Assembly (NCBI GenBank): GCA_943787985.1
Contig: CALSOO010000009.1
Coordinates: forward strand, 124,001 to 188,000
Source: an uncultured Paracoccaceae bacterium
Lineage (GTDB): Bacteria; Pseudomonadota; Alphaproteobacteria; Rhodobacterales; Rhodobacteraceae
Direction: 5' to 3'
DNA length: 64,000 nucleotides
The notes below the pieces were generated by a model. That model worked only from the letters and a program-made list of their open reading frames with translations. It had not been told where the DNA came from and did no database searches. The translations under genes were made by a program, and so were the position numbers. This document shows, one piece after another, positions 19,697-29,418 of this stretch (positions within the stretch are counted from its first letter, which is position 1; every line of letters starts with the position of its first letter).

Positions 19697-22600
19697 ATGA
19701 AGGCGATTGATTTCGTCGTCCGCGATGGTGCGGGCGCTTTGAATCGTGGGGTCGTGCCGGGTGAGGCACAGACAACTACAATTCAGGTAACAAGTGGACA
19801 GGAAATTTCGCTGAACCTGCGTCAAGTGGACATGCAGGGGCATTCCCGGAGTGGCGACGATCTGAGTATCGTTCTCTCCGATGGCCGCGTTATTATAGTC
19901 GAGAACTATTTTAACGACGCCGGCGCTTCCAACCGCTTGTTTGTCAGTGCTGATGGGTATCTGAACGAGGTTGCATTCGTTGAAACCACCGATGGTGGGC
20001 TTTACGCGCAGTTCGGCCCGACAGAACAATGGGGCAAATGGAGCCCGTCTGACGACCTGATCTATTTGGGTCGTACGGAAGTGGCCGTTGGTCCGGTTGC
20101 TGATGATGAAGTGTCCATGCTTGCGCCGTTCGCTTTGCTTGGCGGTGGTGGCCTTGGGGCCGCTGGTGTCGCGGCAGGTGTTGCTGGTGTCGCTGTCGCA
20201 GGTGGCGGAGTGCCAGTGCGCGCAACCCCAGCCGTCGATGAGCCCGACAGCAGCGCGACCATCGGCGGAACAGAGATGCCTCACGAGGCGAATGTGTCTG
20301 GAACGGGCGAGCCCGGCGACACAGTGACTGTTGTTGTTGGCGATCAAACGCAAACAACAACCATCGGAGACGATGGCACGTGGTCCGTCATCTTTACGGG
20401 TGATAATCTGCCAAGCGACGGCACGTCTCAGGCGCAAGTCACTGTTGAAGGGGGCGGCGAGACATTTGATCTGAGTGGCCCAACCTTCCTGATCGACACA
20501 ACGCCTCCGGAAATCTTCATCACGCGCGGCGCAGAATCCAACGGCGATCTGTTCAATGAATTCGACAATGACAGCGGCGTGTCCGTTGGCGGCACAGGCG
20601 AAGTCGGCGCAACCCTCACTGTAACAGTGGCGGGCAACGCGCAGACAACAACTGTGGGCGAAGATGGCAACTGGTCCGTAACATGGCCCGTCGGCACATT
20701 CGCACCCGGCGAATACACCGAAACGATGACAATTGTTGCGACAGATGCTCTTGGCAACTCCGCGACATACACAGACGCTTTGGTCATCGACACAATCGCT
20801 GAAATCGAGATCAACACATCCATCGTGGGTGGTGACGGTACCGTGAACGCGGCCGAAGCCGCAGGGGGCATTACGCTCACAGGGACTGCACAGTCAGGGT
20901 CTTCTGTTGACGTTACATTCGGCGGACAAACATTGGCCGCGACGATTGATGCAAACGGCAACTGGAGTGTGGATTTCCCGGCCTCTTCCGTTCTGCCTGG
21001 CGAATACGACGCGACAGTGACTGCCGTTGCGACGGATGCGAATGGCAACTCGTCCACCGCGACGGGCTCTTTTGCCGTCGACACGGTCACAGATGTGAGC
21101 ATCAACACCTCCGCCGCCGGTGGCGACGGAACAATCAACGCAGCCGAAGCGGCCGCAGGGATCACTTTGACCGGGACGGCCCAAGCAGGGTCCAGCGTTC
21201 AGGTGACCTTTGGCAACACAACATTGCCGGCGACGGTTGATGCGAATGGCAACTGGAGTGTGGCATTCCCATCCTCCGCAGTGCTGCCCGGCGAATACGA
21301 TGCGACCGTCACAGCAGTTGCGACAGACGCGGCTGGCAACACGGCCACGTCAACGGGCACTGTTGCCGTTGATACAATCAGCGACGTATCGGTCAACACA
21401 TCCACAGTTGGCGGTGACGGCACAGTAAACGGTGTCGAGGCTGCAGCTGGCATCACTTTGACAGGATCCACTCAAGCCGGATCCAGCGTTCAAGTGACCT
21501 TTGGCAGCACAACATTGCCAGCGGTTGTTGATGCGAACGGCAACTGGAGCGTGGATTTCCCACCCTCAGCGGTTGTTGCAGGCGAATATGATGCGACGGT
21601 GACTGCTGTTGCAACGGATGCCAGCGGCAACTCGTCCACAGCAACGGGCACAGTTGCGGTCGACACGTATGTCAACTCCCTGAACTACACATCTACAGCA
21701 GGCGGCACCGATGGCGTCATCAACGCTGCAGAAGCGCAGGCAGGGTTGGTTGTTACAGGTCAAGCCGAAGCAGGGTCCACGGTCACTGTGACCCTTGGTG
21801 GTGCGACAAGCACTGCAGTGGTCGCGGGCAACGGCAGTTGGACAGCAACGTTCAGCAGTGGTCAAATTCCGGCAGGCACTTACACGTCAACAATGACGGC
21901 AACTGCGACAGATGCGGCTGGCAACACGGCTGACATCACGCAAACCGTTCAAGTGGACACCGAAGCCGGATTGCTGACCATCAGCCCGAATCCGGTTGAA
22001 GCCGACGACGTGATCAACGCGGCCGAAGCGAGCGACGGTGTCGTTCTGTCTGGTACGGCAGACCCACACGCGGTCGTGACCGTGACAATGGGCGGCGTAA
22101 GCCACACTGTTGTGACAGGCGCGAACGGGGTGTGGAACGCAACCTACGCTGCAGGTGAAATCGCTCCTGGCACATATACAGCCAGCATCGAAGCCACCAC
22201 AACAGACGCGGCTGGCAACACCCGCACCGCAAGCGACAGCGTTCAGGTTGACACGCAAGTGGACAACATGTCCGTGAGCGCAAACCCAGTTGGCGGCGAC
22301 GGCGTGATCAACGCGACAGAGCGCGGTCAAGGCGTCACCATCACAGGAACAACCGAAGTCGGTTCGACTGTTATCGTGTCCTTGGGCGGCGTTTCGGCGC
22401 AAGCCACTGTCGATGCGGCCGGGAACTGGACGGTACCTTTCAACACCAACCAAATCCTCACAGGCGAGCAAAACGTCGCGCTGCAAATCACAGCAACAGA
22501 TGTTGCAGGCAACGTGAAAACGATCTCCGATACGGTGGAAATCGACACGCTGGTGAACACTTTGAACTTCTCTGCCGGCAATGTGGCAGGGGACGACGTG

Positions 22601-23413
22601 GTCAACGGGGCCGAAGCGCGCGAAGGCATCAGCCTTTCTGGCAATGTTGAGCCCGGATCGACCGTTTTGGTGGACTTCCACGGGACAACACTGACGGCGA
22701 CGGTCACTGCATCGGGCAACTGGAGCCTTGATGTTCCGGCATCCGCAATTCCTGCGGGCAGCTATGATGCAGATATCACCGTGATGGCGACAGACGCTCA
22801 CAACAACATGGCGACGATCTCGGATACGCTGCGCATCGACACAGATGCACCAGAGGGTCCGGTCATGGCCTCGCTCACAACCATCGGTGACGGTGTTCGC
22901 GGAATTTCGATCGAACAGACAGACGCAGATGTGTCCGTCTCGCAGGTCAACGGCAACACCATTTCGGAGATCTCGGCGCAGTCCGCCGATAACTCCTTTG
23001 GCGAAACCGAGTTCCGCTTTGGCAGCGACGTGCCTGACGGGTCAAACCTTGTGGTGACGGCAACGGACGACGCAGGCAACACGTCTGGCACATTTGTTGT
23101 GTTGGACGATGGTGTCTCGGGTTCGACAACTGCGCTGGACGCACCGGGTCTGGGCAACTTCCAGATCGAAACCATCGACATGAACTTCTCAGAAGAAGCT
23201 CATCTGACGATCAACGAGGCGCAATTGGTCAATCTGTCCGAAGGCACCGATACGTTGCTCGTCAAGGGTGGCCGCGACGATCAGGTGACACTGTCGGGGG
23301 GTGCCGTTTCAGGAACCACAACCATCGATGGTGCGGATTACAACATCTACACCGTAGGTGCTGGCACAGTGATGATCGACGACGATATCACAGTAAATAC
23401 TGTGATCGGCTAA
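19697..23413 (+). CDS. BapA-like type I secreted adhesin with tandem Ig-like repeats (1238 aa)
   Basis: N-terminal BapA prefix-like domain (MKAIDFVVRDGAG...), glycine-rich linker, seven units with G-D-G/D-x-x-N-x-x-E motif, directly upstream of T1SS genes. Confidence 0.85.
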   Translation: MKAIDFVVRDGAGALNRGVVPGEAQTTTIQVTSGQEISLNLRQVDMQGHSRSGDDLSIVLSDGRVIIVENYFNDAGASNRLFVSADGYLNEVAFVETTDGGLYAQFGPTEQWGKWSPSDDLIYLGRTEVAVGPVADDEVSMLAPFALLGGGGLGAAGVAAGVAGVAVAGGGVPVRATPAVDEPDSSATIGGTEMPHEANVSGTGEPGDTVTVVVGDQTQTTTIGDDGTWSVIFTGDNLPSDGTSQAQVTVEGGGETFDLSGPTFLIDTTPPEIFITRGAESNGDLFNEFDNDSGVSVGGTGEVGATLTVTVAGNAQTTTVGEDGNWSVTWPVGTFAPGEYTETMTIVATDALGNSATYTDALVIDTIAEIEINTSIVGGDGTVNAAEAAGGITLTGTAQSGSSVDVTFGGQTLAATIDANGNWSVDFPASSVLPGEYDATVTAVATDANGNSSTATGSFAVDTVTDVSINTSAAGGDGTINAAEAAAGITLTGTAQAGSSVQVTFGNTTLPATVDANGNWSVAFPSSAVLPGEYDATVTAVATDAAGNTATSTGTVAVDTISDVSVNTSTVGGDGTVNGVEAAAGITLTGSTQAGSSVQVTFGSTTLPAVVDANGNWSVDFPPSAVVAGEYDATVTAVATDASGNSSTATGTVAVDTYVNSLNYTSTAGGTDGVINAAEAQAGLVVTGQAEAGSTVTVTLGGATSTAVVAGNGSWTATFSSGQIPAGTYTSTMTATATDAAGNTADITQTVQVDTEAGLLTISPNPVEADDVINAAEASDGVVLSGTADPHAVVTVTMGGVSHTVVTGANGVWNATYAAGEIAPGTYTASIEATTTDAAGNTRTASDSVQVDTQVDNMSVSANPVGGDGVINATERGQGVTITGTTEVGSTVIVSLGGVSAQATVDAAGNWTVPFNTNQILTGEQNVALQITATDVAGNVKTISDTVEIDTLVNTLNFSAGNVAGDDVVNGAEAREGISLSGNVEPGSTVLVDFHGTTLTATVTASGNWSLDVPASAIPAGSYDADITVMATDAHNNMATISDTLRIDTDAPEGPVMASLTTIGDGVRGISIEQTDADVSVSQVNGNTISEISAQSADNSFGETEFRFGSDVPDGSNLVVTATDDAGNTSGTFVVLDDGVSGSTTALDAPGLGNFQIETIDMNFSEEAHLTINEAQLVNLSEGTDTLLVKGGRDDQVTLSGGAVSGTTTIDGADYNIYTVGAGTVMIDDDITVNTVIG
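20828..22850 (+). repeat. tandem Ig-like repeat block inside adhesin, period 291-294 nt, seven motif copies
   Basis: The Asp of the GDG-motif falls at 20834, 21125, 21416, 21710, 22004, 22298, 22592. Confidence 0.9.
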
Positions 23414-23436
23414 CCAGCCGGTCCAATATAACTGAG

Positions 23437-23475
23437 GCGCGGACGGGGTCTGTCAAAAGAGACCCCGAACCGCGC
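23437..23475 (+). terminator. stem-loop between adhesin and TolC-like gene, possible attenuator
   Basis: GCGCGG-A-CGGGGTC ... GACCCCG-AA-CCGCGC; no clear U-run. Confidence 0.5.
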
Positions 23476-23519
23476 CCAAACTACTAAAAAAATAGTACCG
23501 GCACGTTTAAGGGCAGGAC

Positions 23520-24866
23520 ATGGGGCATAGTGTAAAAGGTACAGGCGTAGCCTGTGCAGTAGTATTCGGGCTTTCGGGCTGTATGAGTGATGTAGGCGAA
23601 AGCGATTTCGTCACGAGGATGCGCGCGCCAGATGCGACGTTGTCCGAGGCAGAAACAACACCCAAAACAACAGCTTACGCAAGTACATCGACGGCGTACG
23701 ACGATGAATTGAATGCGCAAAGTGATATTATTCAGGGTTTGGTGGCGCGCAATTCGATTGTGCCGCCCGACAGCGCATTTGAACGCGTGACAACCTCTGT
23801 GATGGCGGCCAACAACCGCGCGGCTGAGTCCAAACTCAAAGCCGCCCGTTTGCGCGCCGAAGCGGCCAGCAAAAACTGGCTTCCGACCATCGGACCTCAG
23901 ATCAGTCTGAGCTCGTTGTCTTCAGTTGTGGCAAATATCGTCGTCGATCAGGTGATCTTCGACAATGGCCGTCGCAAAGGCGAACGCGCGTTTGCAAAAG
24001 CGGATGTTGAAGTCGCGGCTGTGACCCTCGCCGAGGATACCAACGACCGCGCAGCCACTGCGCTGACGTTGTACCTTGCTGCCGCCGAAGGTCGTGAAAA
24101 GGCGTCGCTGTCTGAAACCACATTGGAAGACATGACCCACTTTGAGTACATCATGTCAGAACGTGTGCGCGGTGGTGTGTCTGACCGTTCGGACCTCAAC
24201 ATCATTCGCCAGAAGCTTGCCGAAATTCGTGCAGACCTTGAAGCCAACCGTGAAACGGCGCGGACCAACCTGTCCGAACTGAACGCAATGGCGATTGATC
24301 CGCTCACCGACGTGCGTGGCATCACAAAGTTGCCGGTATCGGCGACGGATGCCCAGCCACTGGAAGTTGTGCGCGCTGAAGCAGAAAAGACCCGTGCAAT
24401 CGCAGCGGCAGCCGTTGATCGTGCCAGCCAGTTGCCGGGTGTGTCCTTGACGGGCACTTTGGGCAGCAACGGTGGTATTGGCGCCAATGCAGGTGGCACC
24501 CAGCTCGGGCTTGGCACGCGTGCGCGCCTTGAATCCATCAAAGTGGCCACAGAAACAGCTGGCCGCAACGTGTTCGAAGCCAACGAGAATTCGCAGCGCG
24601 CCTTGCGTAGTCTTGAAAGCCGGATCTCAGCCAAAACACGTCAGTCCCATGAAGCGGCAGGGTTGACCCAACAAGCCAAGCAAAACCTAGATTTGTTTCA
24701 AGAGCAGTACAAAGCGGGACAGCGCCAAGTGATGGATGTTGTCGGTGTTTACGAGACCTTTGCCCGTGCGCAAACCACTGAAGTCACAACAAAATACGAG
24801 GCTGCACGTTTGCGCGTCGAAATGGCTCGTATTCTGGGCGTGTTGGCGGACGGGGGGCAAATTTAA
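23520..24866 (+). CDS. TolC family outer membrane protein of type I secretion system, putative lipoprotein
   Basis: Periodic TolC-type helical sequence; LSGCM lipobox; in T1SS operon. Confidence 0.8.
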   Translation: MGHSVKGTGVACAVVFGLSGCMSDVGESDFVTRMRAPDATLSEAETTPKTTAYASTSTAYDDELNAQSDIIQGLVARNSIVPPDSAFERVTTSVMAANNRAAESKLKAARLRAEAASKNWLPTIGPQISLSSLSSVVANIVVDQVIFDNGRRKGERAFAKADVEVAAVTLAEDTNDRAATALTLYLAAAEGREKASLSETTLEDMTHFEYIMSERVRGGVSDRSDLNIIRQKLAEIRADLEANRETARTNLSELNAMAIDPLTDVRGITKLPVSATDAQPLEVVRAEAEKTRAIAAAAVDRASQLPGVSLTGTLGSNGGIGANAGGTQLGLGTRARLESIKVATETAGRNVFEANENSQRALRSLESRISAKTRQSHEAAGLTQQAKQNLDLFQEQYKAGQRQVMDVVGVYETFARAQTTEVTTKYEAARLRVEMARILGVLADGGQI

Positions 24867-27106
24867 TGGGCACTCAGCCGTTCACGCTTACTATCACCAA
24901 TGGAAACCAAGGCCGCATTCAAGCGTCCAACAAAGTGAAAGCGCCCGAAGCCACAAACAAGAACCTGTTCACGGACCGCATCCAGGCCCGCGCCGAATTG
25001 GCCACCGTTTATGCGGGTCTGTTGGGCGTTGAAGCTTTGCAATCCGACGCATTTGACGCGATTTGCAAGGCCATCTCTGACGGGGCCAGTGACGCTGTCG
25101 AGGCGCACGCAATCGCACATGGGCTGTCTCACATCGGGTGTTTGACCGAAGTGAGCACGGTGCAGCACTTCACCGCGGATCAGTGGCCGGCTTTGGCCTA
25201 TATGACCAGCGGACAAGTCATTCTGGTGCTTGGCCAGTCGCGCGGCGATTTGATCATTTACGACAAAACATGCACAGACAATCGCGCCCATGTCCCGATG
25301 GCGCAGTTTGAGCCATTCTTTGCAGGACTTGTGGTGCGTGCCGAAGCGCCGCTGGCCACAGTTGCGAAAACCCACAAAACCGCCAGTGTCAAAGCACATT
25401 GGTTCTGGGGTCAATTCCACCGTTTTAAACGCCAACTGGCCGAGGTCGCCCTGGGGTCTTTTGTCGCCAACTTGCTCGCGGTGGCGGTCGCACTGTTTTC
25501 CTTGCAGGTCTATGACCGCGTGATCCCGCATCAATCCGAAGCCACGCTTTGGGTGTTGGCGGTTGGCGCATGTTTGGCTTTGCTGATGGAAGCTTTCCTT
25601 AAAATTGCCCGCGCCCGTTTGATGGACGGTGCCGGACGCCAGATCGAACTTTCGGTTTTGTCCCTGCTGATGGAACGCGTGATCGGCATGCGCTCTGACA
25701 TCAAAGGGCACTCGCCGTCTATGACGTTCTCTGCGATGCGCGAATTCGGTTCGGTGCGCGAGTTCTTTACCGCGTCCACGATCGGGACAATCGCGGATAT
25801 CCCGTTTATCTTTGTGTTCTTGCTGCTTGTGGCCTCTATCGCTGGCAACGTGGTTTGGGTTCTGGTTCTGGGCGGCATCCTGATGGTTGTGCCCGGTTTC
25901 TTCATGCAAAAGAAAATGATGCAACTGACCGCGGAGACCCAAGGGGCCTCTGCCAAGTCATCGCGGTTGTTGCATGAAGCCATTTTTGAACGTGACACGG
26001 TTAAAACGCAGCGCGCCGAAGACCGTGTTATGCGTCTGTGGACCGAGCTGACAACATTGTCTGCCATGAAGTCATCGGACCAGCGCAAGCTGGCCTCTGT
26101 TCTGACGTTCTGGAGCCAAGGCGTGCAGCAAGCAACCTATGTCGCGGCTGTGATCGTGGGCACATATCTGGTGTTTGCAGGGCAGTTCACAGTTGGCTCC
26201 ATCATCGCGGTCGGTATTCTGACAAGCCGCACATTGGCGCCGCTGACGCAGCTTGCTGGTACAATGGCGCGTTGGGGCAATGTCAAAACCGCTCTTGACG
26301 GGTTGGATTCAGTGGCCAATTCCGATCAGGATGCCAATGATGACCGCACGTATTTGCGCCGCGACAGCCTGAAAGGGCATTTTGAGCTGCGTGAAATGAC
26401 GTTCTCATATGACGATGAAGGTGCGCCGACGCTGGACATACCAGGCGTTGCGATCCTTCCGGGACAAAGCGTTGCGATCCTTGGCGCGAACGGGTCTGGC
26501 AAGTCGTCTTTCCTCAAAGTGCTCAGCGGATTGTATGCACCGACCACGGGTCGCGTGCTGATTGATGGCACCGAAATGAGCCAGATCGAACCCCGCGATT
26601 TGCGTCGCTTGGTTGGGTATTTGGGGCAGGATGTGCGCCTGTTCTCGGGCACTTTGCGCGACAACCTGAACCTGACCATGCTTGAGCGGGACGACACGCG
26701 CCTCATGGAAGCGCTTGATTTTGCAGGACTTGGGACCTTTGTCAAAGGGCACCACAAAGGCCTTGATCTGGACATTCTCGATGGGGGCCAAGGGCTGTCT
26801 ATCGGGCAACGCCAATCTATCGGCTGGGCGCGTCTTTGGTTGCAGGATCCGAAAGTATGCCTGTTGGATGAACCGACAGCTGCCCTGGACCAGACCCTTG
26901 AAGCGAATTTGGTGAAACGGCTTGAGACGTGGATGAAAGGGCGCACGGCCATCATTGCCACGCACCGCGCCCCTATCCTTGCTTTGACCACACGAACTTT
27001 GTTGTTGCAAAATGGACGGATGGCGGTCGATGGACCGCGTGATCAGGTCCTCGCGCATCTTAACCAATCCGGCGTTGTTGTGCCGATGAAAGGTGCTATC
27101 GGATGA
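24866..27106 (+). CDS. type I secretion ABC transporter with degenerate C39-like N-terminal domain (LssB/LapB-like)
   Basis: N-terminal ~130-aa domain, TM domain, GANGSGKSS Walker A, LSIGQRQS signature, VCLLDEPTAALD Walker B. Confidence 0.88.
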   Translation: MGTQPFTLTITNGNQGRIQASNKVKAPEATNKNLFTDRIQARAELATVYAGLLGVEALQSDAFDAICKAISDGASDAVEAHAIAHGLSHIGCLTEVSTVQHFTADQWPALAYMTSGQVILVLGQSRGDLIIYDKTCTDNRAHVPMAQFEPFFAGLVVRAEAPLATVAKTHKTASVKAHWFWGQFHRFKRQLAEVALGSFVANLLAVAVALFSLQVYDRVIPHQSEATLWVLAVGACLALLMEAFLKIARARLMDGAGRQIELSVLSLLMERVIGMRSDIKGHSPSMTFSAMREFGSVREFFTASTIGTIADIPFIFVFLLLVASIAGNVVWVLVLGGILMVVPGFFMQKKMMQLTAETQGASAKSSRLLHEAIFERDTVKTQRAEDRVMRLWTELTTLSAMKSSDQRKLASVLTFWSQGVQQATYVAAVIVGTYLVFAGQFTVGSIIAVGILTSRTLAPLTQLAGTMARWGNVKTALDGLDSVANSDQDANDDRTYLRRDSLKGHFELREMTFSYDDEGAPTLDIPGVAILPGQSVAILGANGSGKSSFLKVLSGLYAPTTGRVLIDGTEMSQIEPRDLRRLVGYLGQDVRLFSGTLRDNLNLTMLERDDTRLMEALDFAGLGTFVKGHHKGLDLDILDGGQGLSIGQRQSIGWARLWLQDPKVCLLDEPTAALDQTLEANLVKRLETWMKGRTAIIATHRAPILALTTRTLLLQNGRMAVDGPRDQVLAHLNQSGVVVPMKGAIG

Positions 27107-28293
27107 CCATGGCCAGCCACACCAACCTTCAATCGCAAATGGACACGGAAATGAAGGGCCCCAGCCTTGTGGTCTGGTTGTCTGCTGCGACGATTTTGGT
27201 GTTCTTGCTGTGGGCTGCCTTTGCCTGGGTGGACGAGATCGTGCGGGCCGAGGGCTCTATGATCTCTTCCTCGCGACCGCAGATCATTCAAAACCTCGAG
27301 GGTGGTATCCTTGCGGAACTCGCTGTCAAAGAAGGCGACATCGTCAACAAAGGCGACGTACTGGCGCGCCTGCATGGAACGCAGTTCAAATCTGCGGTTG
27401 ATGATCTGCGTGATCAAATCACTGCCCTCGAAATCCGTCGCTTGCGGCTCGAGGCGGAACTGGCGGGACAATTCGACTTTAACGTCCCCCAAGAATTCGC
27501 GCAGCGTACCCCTGGCATCGTGGCCTCCGAGCGCGCATTGTTGCAGGCCCGGCAATCCGATTTTGTGTCCCGCCGTGAAGGCGCCGAGCGTGTCCTGACC
27601 CAAGCCACCAAGGAAAAAGCGCTGCTCGAAGATTTGTTGGCGCGTAACATTGTGGCCCTCATCGAAGTGACGCGTGTCCGCAAATCCCACGCTGATGCGC
27701 GCATCCGTATGGACGAGATCGTGACCCAAACCGAATTGGACCGCGCCCAGCAGTATTCCGACACATTGAAAGAGCTTGGCACCTTGCGTCAGAACCTGAA
27801 ATCCAGCTTGGACCAGTTGAGCCGCACTGTCCTTCTCAGCCCGATGAGAGGCATCGTTAACAATCTAAGTGTTACCACAATTGGCGGTGTTGTGCGCCCG
27901 GGTGAAGAGATTTTGCAGATCATCCCGATGGATGAGGAATTGTTCGTCGAGGCCCGTGTGGCCCCGCAGAACATTGCAAACGTGCGCCCTGGCCAGAAAG
28001 CCACCATCAAGCTGTCCGCCTATGATTATACGATTTTCGGATCCCTTGAGGGGGAGGTGAAACTGATTTCTGCCGACACCTTCAAGGACCAGAAATCGCG
28101 CGCGCCTGACGGTGACCCGCACTACAAAGTGACGCTGCGCGTGGACACCAAAAACCTGACAGACCGTCAAGCCAGTATCGCTATTCGCCCTGGCATGTTG
28201 GCCTCGGTTGAACTGCACACTGGTGCGAAAACTGTCATGCAATACTTGCTGAAACCTCTCTACAAATCGCGCGAGGCATTCCGCGAGCCATAG
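27103..28293 (+). CDS. HlyD family membrane fusion protein of type I secretion system
   Basis: IIQNLEGGILAELAVKEGDIVNKGDVLARL and C-terminal VRPGQKATIKLSAYDYTIFGSLEG; overlaps upstream ABC gene by 4 nt. Confidence 0.92.
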   Translation: MTMASHTNLQSQMDTEMKGPSLVVWLSAATILVFLLWAAFAWVDEIVRAEGSMISSSRPQIIQNLEGGILAELAVKEGDIVNKGDVLARLHGTQFKSAVDDLRDQITALEIRRLRLEAELAGQFDFNVPQEFAQRTPGIVASERALLQARQSDFVSRREGAERVLTQATKEKALLEDLLARNIVALIEVTRVRKSHADARIRMDEIVTQTELDRAQQYSDTLKELGTLRQNLKSSLDQLSRTVLLSPMRGIVNNLSVTTIGGVVRPGEEILQIIPMDEELFVEARVAPQNIANVRPGQKATIKLSAYDYTIFGSLEGEVKLISADTFKDQKSRAPDGDPHYKVTLRVDTKNLTDRQASIAIRPGMLASVELHTGAKTVMQYLLKPLYKSREAFREP

Positions 28294-28303
28294 GATTGCG
28301 CGC

Positions 28304-28747
28304 CTAGTCCTGCGTATCCATCCAGATTGTCACAGGACCATCGTTGATCAACGCCACGGACATATCTGACCCGAATTGCCCTGTCTGCGTGGCAATGCCC
28401 AAATCCCTCAAGGCCTGCGCAAACTGTTCATAGAGCGCCTTGGCCTCTTCCGGTTTTGCGGCCCCTGAAAACCCCGGTCGATTGCCTCTGGAGGTGTCAG
28501 CGGCCAGTGTGAATTGACTGACCACCAGTGCTTGGCCCCCGGATTGCACCAGCGACAGGTTCATTTTCCCTGCGTCGTCCTTGAAAATCCGCAGCTTGCT
28601 GATCTTGGCCGCCAAAGCATGGGCCGTGTTCAGATCATCCTCAGGCATCGCACAGACAAGGATCAACGCCCCTGCGCCACATTGCCCGACCACTGTGCCC
28701 TCAACAGTGACCGACGCTTCGCTGACCCGCTGGATGAGCGTTCTCAT
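28304..28747 (-). CDS. dtd: D-aminoacyl-tRNA deacylase
   Basis: [46 protein letters not shown]. Confidence 0.95.
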   Translation of the reverse strand: MRTLIQRVSEASVTVEGTVVGQCGAGALILVCAMPEDDLNTAHALAAKISKLRIFKDDAGKMNLSLVQSGGQALVVSQFTLAADTSRGNRPGFSGAAKPEEAKALYEQFAQALRDLGIATQTGQFGSDMSVALINDGPVTIWMDTQD

Positions 28748-29418
28748 GTGTCAAACCACGTGACGACATCCGCAGGCGGCGCCCGCTCGGTGCGAAAGCT
28801 GTTGGCGGGGTGGTCATTATCTGGATAGCCAAACGAGATCGCGCACAGCACCCATTGGTCTTCAGGTAGTCCAAAGTGCGACCTCACAAAGGGGGCTTGG
28901 GCCGCGATGGCACCTTGCGCGATTGTTCCTATGCCAAGGGCTGTCGCGGTTTGGGTAAAGGCGGTGACAAAGCCGCCACAATCCACGGCACCGTAGGTTC
29001 CGAGGATGCTAGGGGTGGTGACAATAGCCACGTGCGGCGCGCCAAAGAAACGGAAGTTCTCCATCATTTGGGCGGCACGGCTTGCGCGGTCATCTTTGGT
29101 GATCCCGAGCGCGTCGTATAATTGGTATCCACAGGTGCGCCGCCGATCTCCGAGTGCACCGGGATAGTCTTTGGGCCATTCGATATCGGGTTCAGGGGGC
29201 GTCTTCATCGCATGTGCGTACAACCCCTCGCGCAGGCGCTCTGTACCGGCGCCGTCAGTGATTGCCAGTTGCCACGGCTGGGCGTTGCACCATGTCGGCA
29301 CACGCTGCGCGGTCTGCACGATCTGTGCGACCACATCGCGGGGCACAGGGTCAGGCCGGTACGCGCGGCAGGAATAACGTGCCGTGGCCACGTGGTTCAA
29401 TGTTTCGTAATCAGTCAT
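28744..29418 (-). CDS. nitroreductase family protein
   Basis: [35 protein letters not shown]; 4-nt overlaps with both neighbours. Confidence 0.88.
   Translation of the reverse strand: MTDYETLNHVATARYSCRAYRPDPVPRDVVAQIVQTAQRVPTWCNAQPWQLAITDGAGTERLREGLYAHAMKTPPEPDIEWPKDYPGALGDRRRTCGYQLYDALGITKDDRASRAAQMMENFRFFGAPHVAIVTTPSILGTYGAVDCGGFVTAFTQTATALGIGTIAQGAIAAQAPFVRSHFGLPEDQWVLCAISFGYPDNDHPANSFRTERAPPADVVTWFDT

Noticed and set aside
20428-22801. Several minus-strand ORFs across the adhesin
   Set aside because: Repetitive shadow frames of the Ig repeats; not independent genes.
20828-22850. Regular repeats considered as CRISPR or satellite DNA
   Set aside because: The period of 291-294 nt is a multiple of three within one ORF and encodes Ig-like domains; no short repeat/spacer structure.
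24863-25942. 359-aa minus-strand ORF
   Set aside because: Antisense to the T1SS ABC transporter, His-rich low-quality frame.
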